Shown: positions 46,799-56,148 of the stretch, one piece after another | Numbering within the stretch: position 1 is the stretch's first letter | Layout: every line of letters starts with the position of its first letter | Assembly (NCBI RefSeq): GCF_900091495.1 | Contig: NZ_LT607413.1 | Location: 4,231,001 to 4,295,000, forward strand | Origin: Micromonospora echinospora | GTDB lineage: Bacteria > Actinomycetota > Actinomycetes > Mycobacteriales > Micromonosporaceae | Reading direction: 5' to 3' | DNA length: 64,000 nucleotides | Program-made: the position numbers and the translations under genes | Notes under the pieces: generated by a model | What the model was told of the DNA's origin: nothing | The model's input: only the letters and a program-made list of their open reading frames with translations | Databases searched by the model: none

Positions 46799-49279
46799 TC
46801 AGCGGGCCGGTCGGCCCGCCAGGAGCCGCCGGGGGTTCCACCGCAGCAGCCGGGTCCGGGTCCGACCGGTCGCCGCCACCAGCCGGGACGAGGTGTCGGT
46901 GACGGCGGCGCGCCAGCGCAGCAGCACCGACGGCGGCAGGATCGCCGCGACGACCCGGGTGCGCCGGTCGGCCCGTGCGCCGAGCGCGTTGCGGACCGTC
47001 CCGAGCGCCGGGTGCAGCTCGCCGCCGGCCAACGGGTCCCGCGCGTAGCGGGCCCGCTCCTCGGCCCGGCCGAGGAGGCGGACCGCCGTGGCCGCCGGCT
47101 CGTCCTCGGCGAGGGCCTCCCGGACCAGCCGGTCGGCGGTGGCCCGGGGGGTCTCCGTCCGGTCCACCCGGACCCGGTAGTCCACCAGCGTGTCGAGCAG
47201 TTCGTCCCAGGCGGCGTGCGCCCGGGCGCGGGCGCTGTCGGCATCCGCCTCGACCACCACGAGCGGACCGGTCCCGCCGGCCGGTCCACCGGCCGCGTCG
47301 ACCGCCGTGGCGACCGGCGGGTCGGCCGGGGCGGCTCCGCGCCGGCGGCGCAGCGCCGACCGACGCATCGCCGGCACGGCCAGCAGCACCAGCACCGCCA
47401 GGGCGGCGGCCAGCCACCACGGCCAGACCGTGGCCTGCTCCGTCGGGGTACCCGTGGTCGGGACGAGCCCCTCCTCGATGTTCCGGTCGGCCTCGTCCGG
47501 CCCGGCCGGTCCGGCCGACGGGTCGGTCTCGCCCGGGGCGGCCGGAGCACCGGCCGACGGGGTGACCGGGTCGGGCGCGTCGTTGTCCGGCGCCCAGTCC
47601 GAGCGGGCGTTGCCCGGCACGCCGTACGCCGGGGTGGCGTCGAACGGCACCCAGCCGATGCCCTCACCGAAGTAGACCTCGGTCCAGGCGTGCAGGTTCC
47701 GGTTGGTCAGGACGTAGGTGTTCCCGTCCTTGCTGGTGCCGTTGGTGAACCCGAACGCGACCCGGGCCGGGATGCCGGCCGCCCGGACCAGCCAGGCCAT
47801 CGCGGCGGCGTACTGCTGGCAGAAGCCGGCCTTGTTGTTCAGGAAGTCGACGATTTCCCGGCCGCTGGTGCCCCCCTCGGTGCTCAGCGAGTAGCGGAAC
47901 CCGTTCCGGGCGGAGAAGTGGTCGTAGATCGCCCGGACCCGGTCGTAGTCCGTCTCGCGCCCCTCGACCAGCTCCTCGACCAGCGCGTCCACCTCGGGCG
48001 CCGGCGGCGTGTCGGTCAACTGCTGCTGCACCATCGGGTCCGACGCGGGCAACGACGGGGCCTGGCGCAGCAGCTCGGGGGTGTAGAGGGAGCGGACGTA
48101 GTCGAACTCGTACCGCTTGCCGCGCGAGTTCTCTCGGTTGGAGTAGACGATCTGGAGGTTCGGGTCGTACTGCCAGTTGCCGTTGAGCCCGTCGGTGCGG
48201 ACCGGTTCGGCGTAGACCGGCATCAGCGGCATGTTCAGGTCCCGGGTGACCTCGACGGTGGCCCGGTACCGCTCCTGCCGGACCTGGGGCGCCACGTCCT
48301 CGGTGGGGTCCGGCAGGTTGCGGGTGACCGGCCGCCCGGACGGGTTGCGCACGTGGAAGCCGTTCGGGCGCAGCTCGTCGGCGACCCCGAACCGCAGGTA
48401 GAACGGATTTTCCTCGGTGGTGGTCACCTTCACCAGGTCGGCCACCTCGGACTGGTTGAGCTGGCCGCTGAGCGAGGCGAACAGGTCCACCCGGCCGGGG
48501 CTGCCGCCGACCCCGGCCCGTCCGTTGCCGTCGCCGTTGCCCGACTGGAGGCTGTCCAGCAGTCCGCCGGTCATCCCGGGCACCGCCAGCGGCGCGAGCA
48601 CCGCGACCACCACCCCGACCACGGCCAGCCGACGCCCGGCGCTGGCCAGCGGGGAGGACTCCCAGACGTCGACGTCCCGGCCGTCGCCGGTGAACCGGCG
48701 GCCGAACCGGCGTACCCGGTCGATGTTGTCGCTGACCAGCAGCCAGAGGTAGCCGGCCGCGCCGATCACGAACGGCACCGGCGGGACGCTCTCGACGTAG
48801 ACCGCGACCGGCACCGAGTAGATGGCGAGCATCGGCAGACCGGCCAGGGCGGGCCGGCGCAGACCCACGGCGAGCAGGTCGACCACCACGGCCACCCCGC
48901 CCACCCCGAGCACGGTGATGAAGAGCAGCGGGTCGGTGTCGGGCACCTTCACGCCGTACGAGCGCATGTCCTGCACCGAGCCGCCGACCAGCTCGCCGAA
49001 GTGGGCGATGGTGCCCGGCGTGGGCAGCACGGCGGCCAGCTCGCTGCCGCTGGGGAACATCCAGGTCAGCGCGATCAGCAGCCCGGCCACCATGCCGAGC
49101 GCCTGACCCCACAGCGGCGCCCGGACCAGCCGCAGCAGCGCGGCGGCCCCGGCGACCACCGCCACCGCGATGGCCGCCTGCACCAGCCACGTCCAGCGTT
49201 GGAAGATCGCCGACAGCGGCGCGGCGGCGAGCAGCGTCGCGGCTGCCGCCACCAGGCCGAGTCCACGGTTCGCGATCAC
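46799..49279 (-). CDS. TgpA-like membrane transglutaminase (DUF3488/DUF4129)
   Basis: This is an 826-residue protein. Five to six N-terminal helices are followed by a large extracytoplasmic transglutaminase-like domain with the Cys-His-Asp triad in GFCQQYAAAMAWL, LHAWTEVYF and WVPFDATP. A later transmembrane helix (WWLAAALAVLVLLAVP) leads to a cytoplasmic DUF4129-type tail. The family is usually the last member of MoxR-DUF58-TgpA operons; it may act as a protease or transglutaminase in envelope maintenance. It starts 10 bp after the DUF58 stop. Confidence 0.9.
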   Translation of the reverse strand: MIANRGLGLVAAAATLLAAAPLSAIFQRWTWLVQAAIAVAVVAGAAALLRLVRAPLWGQALGMVAGLLIALTWMFPSGSELAAVLPTPGTIAHFGELVGGSVQDMRSYGVKVPDTDPLLFITVLGVGGVAVVVDLLAVGLRRPALAGLPMLAIYSVPVAVYVESVPPVPFVIGAAGYLWLLVSDNIDRVRRFGRRFTGDGRDVDVWESSPLASAGRRLAVVGVVVAVLAPLAVPGMTGGLLDSLQSGNGDGNGRAGVGGSPGRVDLFASLSGQLNQSEVADLVKVTTTEENPFYLRFGVADELRPNGFHVRNPSGRPVTRNLPDPTEDVAPQVRQERYRATVEVTRDLNMPLMPVYAEPVRTDGLNGNWQYDPNLQIVYSNRENSRGKRYEFDYVRSLYTPELLRQAPSLPASDPMVQQQLTDTPPAPEVDALVEELVEGRETDYDRVRAIYDHFSARNGFRYSLSTEGGTSGREIVDFLNNKAGFCQQYAAAMAWLVRAAGIPARVAFGFTNGTSKDGNTYVLTNRNLHAWTEVYFGEGIGWVPFDATPAYGVPGNARSDWAPDNDAPDPVTPSAGAPAAPGETDPSAGPAGPDEADRNIEEGLVPTTGTPTEQATVWPWWLAAALAVLVLLAVPAMRRSALRRRRGAAPADPPVATAVDAAGGPAGGTGPLVVVEADADSARARAHAAWDELLDTLVDYRVRVDRTETPRATADRLVREALAEDEPAATAVRLLGRAEERARYARDPLAGGELHPALGTVRNALGARADRRTRVVAAILPPSVLLRWRAAVTDTSSRLVAATGRTRTRLLRWNPRRLLAGRPAR

Positions 49280-49289
49280 TCGTCCCCCC

Positions 49290-50594
49290 TCACTTCACGC
49301 CACCGGCCACGGTCTCGGCCAGCGCGGCGCGTACCGCGAACCCCTGCGAGCCACGGGCCGCCTGCGGCCAGAGCGCGGCAAGCTGGCTGCCGTGCTCCAC
49401 CCCGATCACCCGCCACCCGCTCTGCAACAGGGCGAGCGCGGCGGCGGCGTGGGCCTGCTGCGCCTCGGCCCGGGCCCGCTCCGGCAGGTTGAGCCAACCG
49501 GCGCTGTCCAGCAGGAAGGCCACGCAGGTGGCGCCGTTGCCGCGCAACGCGGCCAGCAACTGCGCCTCGGCGGTGCTGAGCGAGCCGAGCAGGGCGATGA
49601 TCAGCCCCCCGTCGGCGCGTTGGCGGACCCGCTCCACCAGGGTGGTGAGTTCGCCCCGCTGCTCCAGCCGGACCTCGGCGAGATGGTCGAGGAGCACGCC
49701 GTCACCGGTGGCCTCGGCCGCGTCGACGTCGGCTCCGGAACCGGTCACCAGGCGCAGCTTGTAGCCGGCCTGGCGCAGGTGCACGGCGATGCTCGCGGCG
49801 GCCGACACCGCCCACTCGAAGCTCGCGGTGGGCCCGTCGCCCCGGTGCCCGTACGCGCGGGTGTCCAGCACCACCGTCGCCCGGCTCTCCCACGGCTGCT
49901 CCTCGCGCCGCACCATCAGCTCCCCGGTGCGCGCGGTCGACTTCCAGTGCACCCGGCGCAGGTCGTCGCCCCTCCGGTACTCGCGGGTCGCCGCGTCGTC
50001 CTCGCCGTGCACCGCCACCGAACGGGCCCGGCTGTCGCCGCTGCCGGCGTACTCACCGGGGAGCCGGATCGACGGCAGCGGCGTGACCTGCGGGATCACC
50101 GTGAGTCGGTCGGTGCTGGGAAAGGCCCGGCTCAGCTCGCAGAGCCCGAACGGGTCGGTCATCCGGATCCCGAGCGGCCCCACCGCGTACCGGCCACGCA
50201 CGTCGGCGCGGACGGTGTACGCCACCGAACTGGCCTGGAACGCGCCGAGTCGCTCCAGCACCACCCGGGGACGGCTGCCCAGCGCGTACGGCAGCCGGTC
50301 CTCGATCAGCAGCGTGCCGGTGGGCAGGCGGGACATGTTCTGCAACCGCAGCACCACCCGGGAACTGGCCCCGACCGGTGCCCGGTGCGGGTCCAGCGAC
50401 CGGACACAGGCGAGCTTGTAGCGGCTGCGCCCGACGTACGCGGCGGCGAGCAGCGGCAGCACGGTCAGCAGCACCGCCACCCGGAGCAGGTCCCGCTCCC
50501 CGAGCAGCAGCGCCGAGATGGCGGCGGCCACGGCGGCGGCCAGGAAGGACCGGCCGCGGGTGGTGAGCCCGCGCAGCCCGTCGCGCACGGTCAC
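49290..50594 (-). CDS. DUF58 (vWA-like) membrane protein
   Basis: This is a 434-residue protein. Two N-terminal helices (SFLAAAVAAAISALLL and LLRVAVLLTVLPLLAAAYVG) precede a beta domain. The DUF58 signature EYRRGDDLRRVHWKSTARTGELMVRR follows. The vWA-like fold likely binds the MoxR ATPase, which remodels it. GTG 50594 overlaps the moxR stop and has GGAGG just upstream. Confidence 0.9.
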   Translation of the reverse strand: MTVRDGLRGLTTRGRSFLAAAVAAAISALLLGERDLLRVAVLLTVLPLLAAAYVGRSRYKLACVRSLDPHRAPVGASSRVVLRLQNMSRLPTGTLLIEDRLPYALGSRPRVVLERLGAFQASSVAYTVRADVRGRYAVGPLGIRMTDPFGLCELSRAFPSTDRLTVIPQVTPLPSIRLPGEYAGSGDSRARSVAVHGEDDAATREYRRGDDLRRVHWKSTARTGELMVRREEQPWESRATVVLDTRAYGHRGDGPTASFEWAVSAAASIAVHLRQAGYKLRLVTGSGADVDAAEATGDGVLLDHLAEVRLEQRGELTTLVERVRQRADGGLIIALLGSLSTAEAQLLAALRGNGATCVAFLLDSAGWLNLPERARAEAQQAHAAAALALLQSGWRVIGVEHGSQLAALWPQAARGSQGFAVRAALAETVAGGVK

Positions 50595-51526
50595 CGCCTC
50601 CGCGGCTCGTACGTGGAGCGACCGTTCCCGCCCGCCGGCCGGGTGTCGTACGGCGAGCGCTTGCGGTCCTGCGGCACGGTGAGCCGGTGCACCAGGTCGG
50701 AGACGATCGCGTCGGTGGTGCGCCGGGCGAGCTGCGCGTCGGCGGTCGGGATGATCCGGTGTGCCAGCACCGGCACCGCGAGAGCCTGGAGGTCGTCCGG
50801 GAGGACGTAGTCGCGCCCCTCCAGCGCGGCGACCGCGCGGGCGGTGCGCAGCAGTTGCAGGGTGGCCCGGGGGGACGCGCCGAGCCGCAGCTCGGGGGCC
50901 TCCCGGGTGGCGGTGACCAGGTCGATGGCGTACTGCTTGACCGCGTCCGCGACGTGCACCTCGCGGACCGTGGCGATGAGCTGCCGCACGGTCGCCGCGT
51001 CGGAGACCGCCCGCAGGTCGTGCAGCGGGTCGACCGCGCCGTGTCCGTCGAGCATGGCCAGCTCGGCCTCCGGGCCGGGGTAGCCCATGGCGATCCGCGC
51101 GGTGAACCGGTCGCGCTGCGCCTCGGGGAGCGGGTACGTCCCCTCCATCTCGATCGGGTTCTGCGTCGCGATCACCATGAACGGCGTCTGGAGCTGGTAG
51201 GTGACGCCGTCGACGGTGACCTGCCGCTCCTCCATGCACTCCAGCAGCGCCGACTGGGTTTTCGGCGAGGCCCGGTTGATCTCGTCGCCGACGACCAGGT
51301 TGGCGAAGACGGCACCCGGGCGGAACTCGAAGTCGTGGGTCTCCTGGTTGTAGACGCTCACCCCGGTGACGTCGCTGGGGAGCAGGTCGGGGGTGAACTG
51401 GATACGTCGTACCGAGCAGTCGATGGACCGGGCCATCGCCTTGGCGAGCTTGGTCTTGCCGACCCCGGGGACATCCTCGATGAGCAGGTGCCCCTCGGCG
51501 AGCAGCACCGCGAGCGCGAGCCGCAC
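50591..51526 (-). CDS. moxR: MoxR-family AAA+ ATPase, N-terminally interrupted
   Basis: The open part encodes 311 residues with Walker A EDVPGVGKTK, Walker B VVGDEINRASPKTQSALLE, sensor 1 ATQNPIEMEGTYPLPEAQ, the arginine-finger segment RDRF, and the lid. MoxR ATPases act as chaperones for vWA proteins such as the DUF58 product next door. A full-length gene would begin at TTG 51643, but codon 31 (51551-51553) is TAG. The GTG at 51526 lies nine codons after the stop and is the first in-frame restart; only a weak GAGGG stands 13 nt upstream. Restart at 51526 would lose the first AAA+ helix. Confidence 0.85.
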   Translation of the reverse strand: MRLALAVLLAEGHLLIEDVPGVGKTKLAKAMARSIDCSVRRIQFTPDLLPSDVTGVSVYNQETHDFEFRPGAVFANLVVGDEINRASPKTQSALLECMEERQVTVDGVTYQLQTPFMVIATQNPIEMEGTYPLPEAQRDRFTARIAMGYPGPEAELAMLDGHGAVDPLHDLRAVSDAATVRQLIATVREVHVADAVKQYAIDLVTATREAPELRLGASPRATLQLLRTARAVAALEGRDYVLPDDLQALAVPVLAHRIIPTADAQLARRTTDAIVSDLVHRLTVPQDRKRSPYDTRPAGGNGRSTYEPRRR

Positions 51527-51550
51527 GGTGGCCGTCTTGCCCTCGATGAC

Positions 51551-51643
51551 CTACTCGATGTTGGCGACGATGGCTTCACTGGCGGCGCGGAACTCGTCGT
51601 GCGGCAGGACGCCGCCCACCTCGTCCCAGGTCTGTTGTGTCAA
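51551..51643 (-). pseudogene. moxR: 5' fragment of moxR ending in an in-frame amber codon
   Basis: From TTG 51643, with GGGAGG 5 nt upstream, 30 codons (reading MTQQTWDEVGGVLPHDEF and ending ANIE) match the normal MoxR N-terminus and stop at TAG. Beyond it the frame goes straight on as VIEGKTATVRLALAVLLAEG. CAG (Gln) is the residue expected at the stop, so one C-to-T change explains it. It could be a real nonsense mutation, an assembly error or a suppressed codon. Confidence 0.8.
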
Positions 51644-51930
51644 CGGGCCTCCCTCTCGTCGCCTGGACGGCAGCTCTGTATAGAGCACCTGGACCCGCCG
51701 TGGGGTTCGCGCGTCGAGCCTCTGATGCCGCAGGAATCACTGATATCTCAGGCTAACCATGTTTCCCGCCTGCGCCGAACGCCGCAGGTAGACGGTCGGT
51801 TACGTACCGAATAACCGTCCGACGGGGGATCTGTGCCGGTGCCGGACGAACCGCCCGCGCGGGCACCTGGCCGTCCCGCCGGGTGGAAGCCCCCGACACG
51901 CTCCGGCCGCCAGGCGGTACACTCCCGGTC
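51644..51930. other. Divergent upstream region of moxR and leuS, no gene seen
   Basis: A short palindrome GCTCTGTATAGAGC (51672-51685) and an inverted repeat CGGTTA...TAACCG near 51800-51825 are the only structures. The latter lies about 110 bp before the leucine leader peptide and may mark its promoter. Confidence 0.35.
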
Positions 51931-51969
51931 ATGGCCGGTTTCGTGCTGCTCCTTACCGGGCCGTGCTGA
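51931..51969 (+). CDS. leuL: Leucine-rich attenuator leader peptide of leuS
   Basis: The 13-codon frame [12 protein letters not shown] has three consecutive Leu codons (CTG CTC CTT, 51946-51954), including CTT, rare in such GC-rich genomes. It lies 26 bp before an intrinsic terminator and 223 bp before leuS. When leucyl-tRNA is short, the ribosome would stall at these codons and let transcription pass into leuS. Confidence 0.75.
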   Translation: MAGFVLLLTGPC

Positions 51970-51995
51970 TGCGCTGAACGCGCGACGGCACGGCT

Positions 51996-52021
51996 GCCCC
52001 TCCTGCGCGAGGGGCTTTTTT
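51996..52021 (+). terminator. Intrinsic attenuator terminator before leuS
   Basis: The 7-bp stem GCCCCTC/GAGGGGC (51996-52002, 52009-52015) is followed by six T, the only classical intrinsic terminator I see in this window. A competing upstream helix GCCGTGC/GCACGGC (51960-51966, 51988-51994) overlaps the leader-peptide end, as expected for ribosome-mediated attenuation. Confidence 0.8.
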
Positions 52022-52192
52022 GTGCCCCCGGGCCGACCACCGCGAACACCGACCCGGCGCCCGTCCCCGCGACGGAGCGTCACCACCACGGCGTCCTCAC
52101 CGGACGCCGACGAGGACGACGTCCCCACCGGGGCGTCACCAGCACGGCCGAGGCGTCGGCCCCGGCGGCCACGAGCGAAGCGAGGACACGCG

Positions 52193-55042
52193 ATGACTGA
52201 GGCAGCCGCGAGCGACATCCCCCCGTTCCGGTACACCGCGGCGCTGGCCGGTGAGATCGAGCAGCGCTGGCAGGACACCTGGGAGCGGGAGGGGACGTTC
52301 CACGCCCCGAACCCGACCGGCCCGCTGGCCGACCCCGGGCACCCCCGGGCCGGCGCGGAGAAGCTCTACGTGCTGGACATGTTCCCCTACCCGTCCGGCT
52401 CGGGCCTGCACGTCGGGCACCCGCTGGGCTACATCGGCACCGACTGCTACGCCCGCTACCAGCGGATGGCCGGGCGCAACGTGCTGCACACGATGGGCTT
52501 CGACGCGTTCGGCCTGCCCGCCGAGCAGTACGCGGTGCAGACCGGCACCCACCCGCGTACCACCACCGAGGCCAACATCGAGCGGTACCGGGCGCAGCTG
52601 CGCCGGCTGGGTCTGGCCCACGACGACCGGCGTTCGGTGGCCACCACCGACACCGACTTCTACCGCTGGACCCAGTGGATCTTCCTGCAGGTCTTCAACT
52701 CCTGGTACGACACCGAGGCGCGCAAGGCCCGTCCGGTCACCGAGCTGGTCGCCGAGTTCGCCGCCGGCACCCGGCCCACCCCGGACGGCCGCCCCTGGAC
52801 CGAGCTGACCGCCGCCGAGCAGCGGAAGATCGTCGACGACCACCGGCTGGCGTACGTCTCCGAGGCGCCGGTCAACTGGTGCCCGGGGCTGGGCACCGTG
52901 CTGGCCAACGAGGAGGTCACCGCCGACGGCCGCTCGGAGCGGGGCAACTTCCCGGTCTTCAAGCGCAACCTGAAGCAGTGGATGATGCGGATCACCGCGT
53001 ACGCCGACCGGCTGGTCGACGACCTGGACGCGCTGGACTGGCCGGAGCCGATCAAGCTGATGCAGCGCAACTGGATCGGCCGCTCCACCGGCGCGCACAT
53101 CTTCTTCCCGACCGGCGACCCCGCTGACGCGGGCGCGGCCCGCATCCAGGTGTTCACCACCCGCCCGGACACCGTCTTCGGGGCCACCTACATGGTGCTG
53201 GCCCCCGAACACGAGCTGGTCGACGCGCTGGTGCCGGCGGCCTGGCCGGCGGGGACGAAGGAAGTCTGGACCGGTGGGCACGCCAGCCCGCGGGCGGCGG
53301 TCGAGGCGTACCGGAAGGCGGCGGCGGCCCGGACCGACGTGGAGCGGCAGGCCGAGACGAAGGAGAAGACCGGCGTCTTCGTCGGCGCGTACGCCACCAA
53401 CCCGGTCACCGGCGGGCAGATCCCGATCTTCATCGCCGACTACGTGCTGGCCGGCTACGGCACCGGCGCGATCATGGCGGTGCCGGCGCAGGACGAGCGG
53501 GACTGGGACTTCGCCGAGGCCTTCGACCTGCCGATCGTCCGGACCGTGCAGCCGCCGGAGGGCTTCGACGGCAAGGCGTACACCGGGGACGGGCCGGCGA
53601 TCAACAGCGCCGCCGACGGTGGCCCGGACCTGGACGGCCTGGGGGTCGCCGACGCCAAGGCCCGGATCGTCGAGTGGCTGGAGGCGAACGGGCACGGCAC
53701 CGGGGCGGTCACCTACCGGCTGCGCGACTGGCTGTTCAGCCGGCAGCGCTACTGGGGCGAGCCCTTCCCGATCGTCTACGACGAGACCGGGGCCGCCGTC
53801 GCGCTGCCCGAGTCGATGCTGCCGGTCGAGCTGCCCGAGGTGGACGACTTCGCCCCGAAGACGTTCGCGCCGGACGACGCCGACTCGAACCCGGAGACCC
53901 CGCTGTCGCGCCGCCGCGACTGGGTCGAGGTGGAGCTGGACCTGGGGGACGGGCCGAAGCGGTACACCCGGGAGACCAACGTGATGCCGCAGTGGGCCGG
54001 CTCCTGCTGGTACGAGCTGCGCTACGTGGACCCGACCAACTCGGAGCGGTTCGTCGACGCGGAGAACGAGCGGTACTGGATGGGGCCGCGCGGCGCGGGC
54101 GACTGCGGCGGCACCGACCTGTACGTGGGCGGCCAGGAGCACGCCGTGCTGCACCTGCTGTACGCCCGCTTCTGGCACAAGGTGCTGCACGACCTGGGCC
54201 ACGTGTCGTCGTTCGAGCCGTACCGCAAGCTGTTCAACCAGGGCATGATCCAGGCGTACGCCTACACCGACGCCCGGGGCGTGTACGTGCCCGCCGAGGA
54301 GGTCGTCGAGGTCGACGGCCGGTACGTCCACGGCGAGACGGAGGTGCGCCGGGAGTACGGCAAGATGGGCAAGTCGCTGAGGAACGTGGTCACCCCGGAC
54401 GAGATGTGCGCGGTGTACGGCGCGGACACCTTCCGGGTGTACGAGATGTCGATGGGCCCGCTGGAGGTCTCCCGGCCCTGGGAGACCCGGGCGGTGGTCG
54501 GCTCGTACCGCTTCCTGCAGCGGGTCTGGCGCACCGTGGTCGACGAGTCCACCGGCGTGCTGCGGGTCACCGACGACCCGGCCGACGAGGCCACCCGCCG
54601 ACTGCTGCACAAGGTGATCGACGGGGTCCGCGCCGACATGGAGGGGATCCGGTTCAACACCGCGATCGCCAAGCTGATCGAGCTGACCAACGGGCTGACC
54701 CGGCTGTCCGCCACGCCGCGCGAGGTGGCCGAGCCGCTGGTGTTGATGCTGGCCCCGTTCGCCCCGCACGTCGCCGAGGAACTGTGGCAGCGGCTGGGAC
54801 ACCGCGGAACGCTTGCGTACGTGGACTTCCCGACCGCCGACCCGGCCCTGCTGGTGGCCGAGACGGTCACCTACCCGGTGCAGGTCAACGGCAAGGTCCG
54901 GGGTCGCGTCGAGGTGCCCGCCGACGCCTCCGAGGACGCGGTCCGGGCGGCGGCCCTGGAGGCGGTGGCCGGCTCCCTGGCCGGCAAGGAGCCGCGCAAG
55001 GTCATCGTGGTCAAGGGCCGGATGGTGAGCGTGGTCGCCTGA
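52193..55042 (+). CDS. leuS: Leucyl-tRNA synthetase
   Basis: This is a 949-residue class I synthetase. [17 protein letters not shown] holds the HIGH motif, KMGKSLRN is the KMSKS loop, and the CP1 editing domain ([13 protein letters not shown]) and leucine-specific domain are in place. [20 protein letters not shown] is the usual start; the frame stays open 360 nt upstream but that part is leader. Expression is probably controlled by the Leu attenuator. AGCGAGGA lies upstream of the ATG. Confidence 0.96.
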   Translation: MTEAAASDIPPFRYTAALAGEIEQRWQDTWEREGTFHAPNPTGPLADPGHPRAGAEKLYVLDMFPYPSGSGLHVGHPLGYIGTDCYARYQRMAGRNVLHTMGFDAFGLPAEQYAVQTGTHPRTTTEANIERYRAQLRRLGLAHDDRRSVATTDTDFYRWTQWIFLQVFNSWYDTEARKARPVTELVAEFAAGTRPTPDGRPWTELTAAEQRKIVDDHRLAYVSEAPVNWCPGLGTVLANEEVTADGRSERGNFPVFKRNLKQWMMRITAYADRLVDDLDALDWPEPIKLMQRNWIGRSTGAHIFFPTGDPADAGAARIQVFTTRPDTVFGATYMVLAPEHELVDALVPAAWPAGTKEVWTGGHASPRAAVEAYRKAAAARTDVERQAETKEKTGVFVGAYATNPVTGGQIPIFIADYVLAGYGTGAIMAVPAQDERDWDFAEAFDLPIVRTVQPPEGFDGKAYTGDGPAINSAADGGPDLDGLGVADAKARIVEWLEANGHGTGAVTYRLRDWLFSRQRYWGEPFPIVYDETGAAVALPESMLPVELPEVDDFAPKTFAPDDADSNPETPLSRRRDWVEVELDLGDGPKRYTRETNVMPQWAGSCWYELRYVDPTNSERFVDAENERYWMGPRGAGDCGGTDLYVGGQEHAVLHLLYARFWHKVLHDLGHVSSFEPYRKLFNQGMIQAYAYTDARGVYVPAEEVVEVDGRYVHGETEVRREYGKMGKSLRNVVTPDEMCAVYGADTFRVYEMSMGPLEVSRPWETRAVVGSYRFLQRVWRTVVDESTGVLRVTDDPADEATRRLLHKVIDGVRADMEGIRFNTAIAKLIELTNGLTRLSATPREVAEPLVLMLAPFAPHVAEELWQRLGHRGTLAYVDFPTADPALLVAETVTYPVQVNGKVRGRVEVPADASEDAVRAAALEAVAGSLAGKEPRKVIVVKGRMVSVVA

Positions 55043-55049
55043 CCCGGTG

Positions 55050-55081
55050 CGGGAGGGGCGGCGGGCCCGCCGCCCCTCCCG
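55050..55081. terminator. 32-nt perfect palindrome after leuS
   Basis: CGGGAGGGGCGGCGGG and its reverse complement follow each other without a spacer, 8 bp after the leuS stop. It forms a strong GC hairpin terminator. Confidence 0.75.
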
Positions 55082-55164
55082 TCCGACGCCCCCGTCCAGT
55101 CGGCGTTTGACCGCCGGGGGCGGGGGAAGACCGTGCGCTCAGGGCAGCTTCCCGAGGAGCGACG

Positions 55165-55530
55165 ATGGCGGACGCAGGACGGGCCAGGAAGGCAACCGGG
55201 GCATCCAAGGCCCCGATGAAACGGGCGACGGCGGCGAAGAAGGTGGCCACGGCCACGAAGCGCGCCGCCGGGGTGACCGCGGCCAAGTCCCCGGGTGGGA
55301 AGCCCACGCCGACGACGCCCCGCGTCGCCCGGAAGAAGGCCACCTCCGCCACGGCGGCGCCCGCCCGCAGCCAGAAGGCGCCGGCCACGATCGCGCCGGC
55401 GAAGAAGGCGCCCCGGAAGGCGGCGGCGAAGAAGGCCGCCCCTGCTGCCACGACCACGAGGACGCCGGCCCGTGGGGCGACCACCATGGAGTCGTTCGGC
55501 AGCCGGCGGTCGCCCCGCGCGAGTCGCTGA
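55165..55530 (+). CDS. Lys/Ala/Pro-rich histone H1-like protein
   Basis: This is a 121-residue protein, strongly basic, made of KKA, KAP and RKAA-type repeats (for example APAKKAPRKAAAKKAAPAA) like the C-terminal tail of histone H1 or of mycobacterial HupB/Lsr2-type proteins. There is no folded domain. It probably binds DNA or RNA non-specifically. GAGGAGCG precedes the ATG. The low-complexity frame alone could mislead, but start signal, length and independent position support a gene. Confidence 0.7.
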   Translation: MADAGRARKATGASKAPMKRATAAKKVATATKRAAGVTAAKSPGGKPTPTTPRVARKKATSATAAPARSQKAPATIAPAKKAPRKAAAKKAAPAATTTRTPARGATTMESFGSRRSPRASR

Positions 55531-55590
55531 ACCGGCCGGGGTGGCCGGCGCGGTGGCCGACCGTACGGCGGCACCGCGACCGGGCCACCG

Positions 55591-56148
55591 CTACCCGTCG
55601 ACGACGACGTCGGTCGACAGCCCGAGCCCGGCGAGCGCCGCCGAGACGAGTTCGTCCGGGGTCAGCGACACGTCGAGCACCAGCACGCACTCGTCCGGAT
55701 GATGCCGTTCCAGGGTGGCCAGCTGGGATTCGAGCAGGCTCGTCGGCATGTAGTGCCCGGCCCGCCGGGACATCCGCTCCCGGATCACCTCGGCCGACCC
55801 GTCGAGGTGGACGAACTCGACGTGCGGCGGCCCCTGGCGGAGCACGTCACGGTAGGACCGTTTCAGCGCCGAGCAGGCCAGCACGGTCGACACGCCGGCG
55901 GCGGCGCGGTCGGCCATCCATCCGGCCAGCTCGCGCAGCCAGGGCAGGCGTGCCGCGTCGTCGAGCGGCACGCCTGCCCGCATCCGGTCCACGTTGGCCG
56001 GCGGGTGGAAGTCGTCGGCCTCGGCGAAGGCGAAACCGGCATGGGCGCTGATCCCCCGGGCGACGGTCGTCTTGCCGGCCCCGGACACCCCCATCACGAC
56101 CACGTGCCGGGTCCGGGGCGGGCCTCCCGGAGGACCGTCACCAGTCAT
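55591..56148 (-). CDS. gntK: Gluconokinase
   Basis: This is a 185-residue P-loop kinase. [18 protein letters not shown] is the Walker A, DDFHP and [13 protein letters not shown] are GntK signatures, and [17 protein letters not shown] ends the substrate lid. It phosphorylates D-gluconate to 6-phosphogluconate. The start lies within the 3' end of the dehydratase gene (11-nt overlap), so it is the last gene of the sugar-acid operon. Confidence 0.93.
   Translation of the reverse strand: MTGDGPPGGPPRTRHVVVMGVSGAGKTTVARGISAHAGFAFAEADDFHPPANVDRMRAGVPLDDAARLPWLRELAGWMADRAAAGVSTVLACSALKRSYRDVLRQGPPHVEFVHLDGSAEVIRERMSRRAGHYMPTSLLESQLATLERHHPDECVLVLDVSLTPDELVSAALAGLGLSTDVVVDG

Noticed and set aside
51833..52192. 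In-frame N-terminal extension of leuS by 120 codons
   Set aside because: It contains the leader peptide region and the intrinsic terminator, and LeuS proteins begin at the 52193 ATG.
51900..52192. T-box riboswitch upstream of leuS
   Set aside because: No recognisable T-box sequence or stem I; the Leu codons and terminator explain the leader better.
54361..54381. Unusual KMGKS instead of KMSKS in LeuS
   Set aside because: This variant is common in actinobacterial leucyl-tRNA synthetases and compatible with activity.
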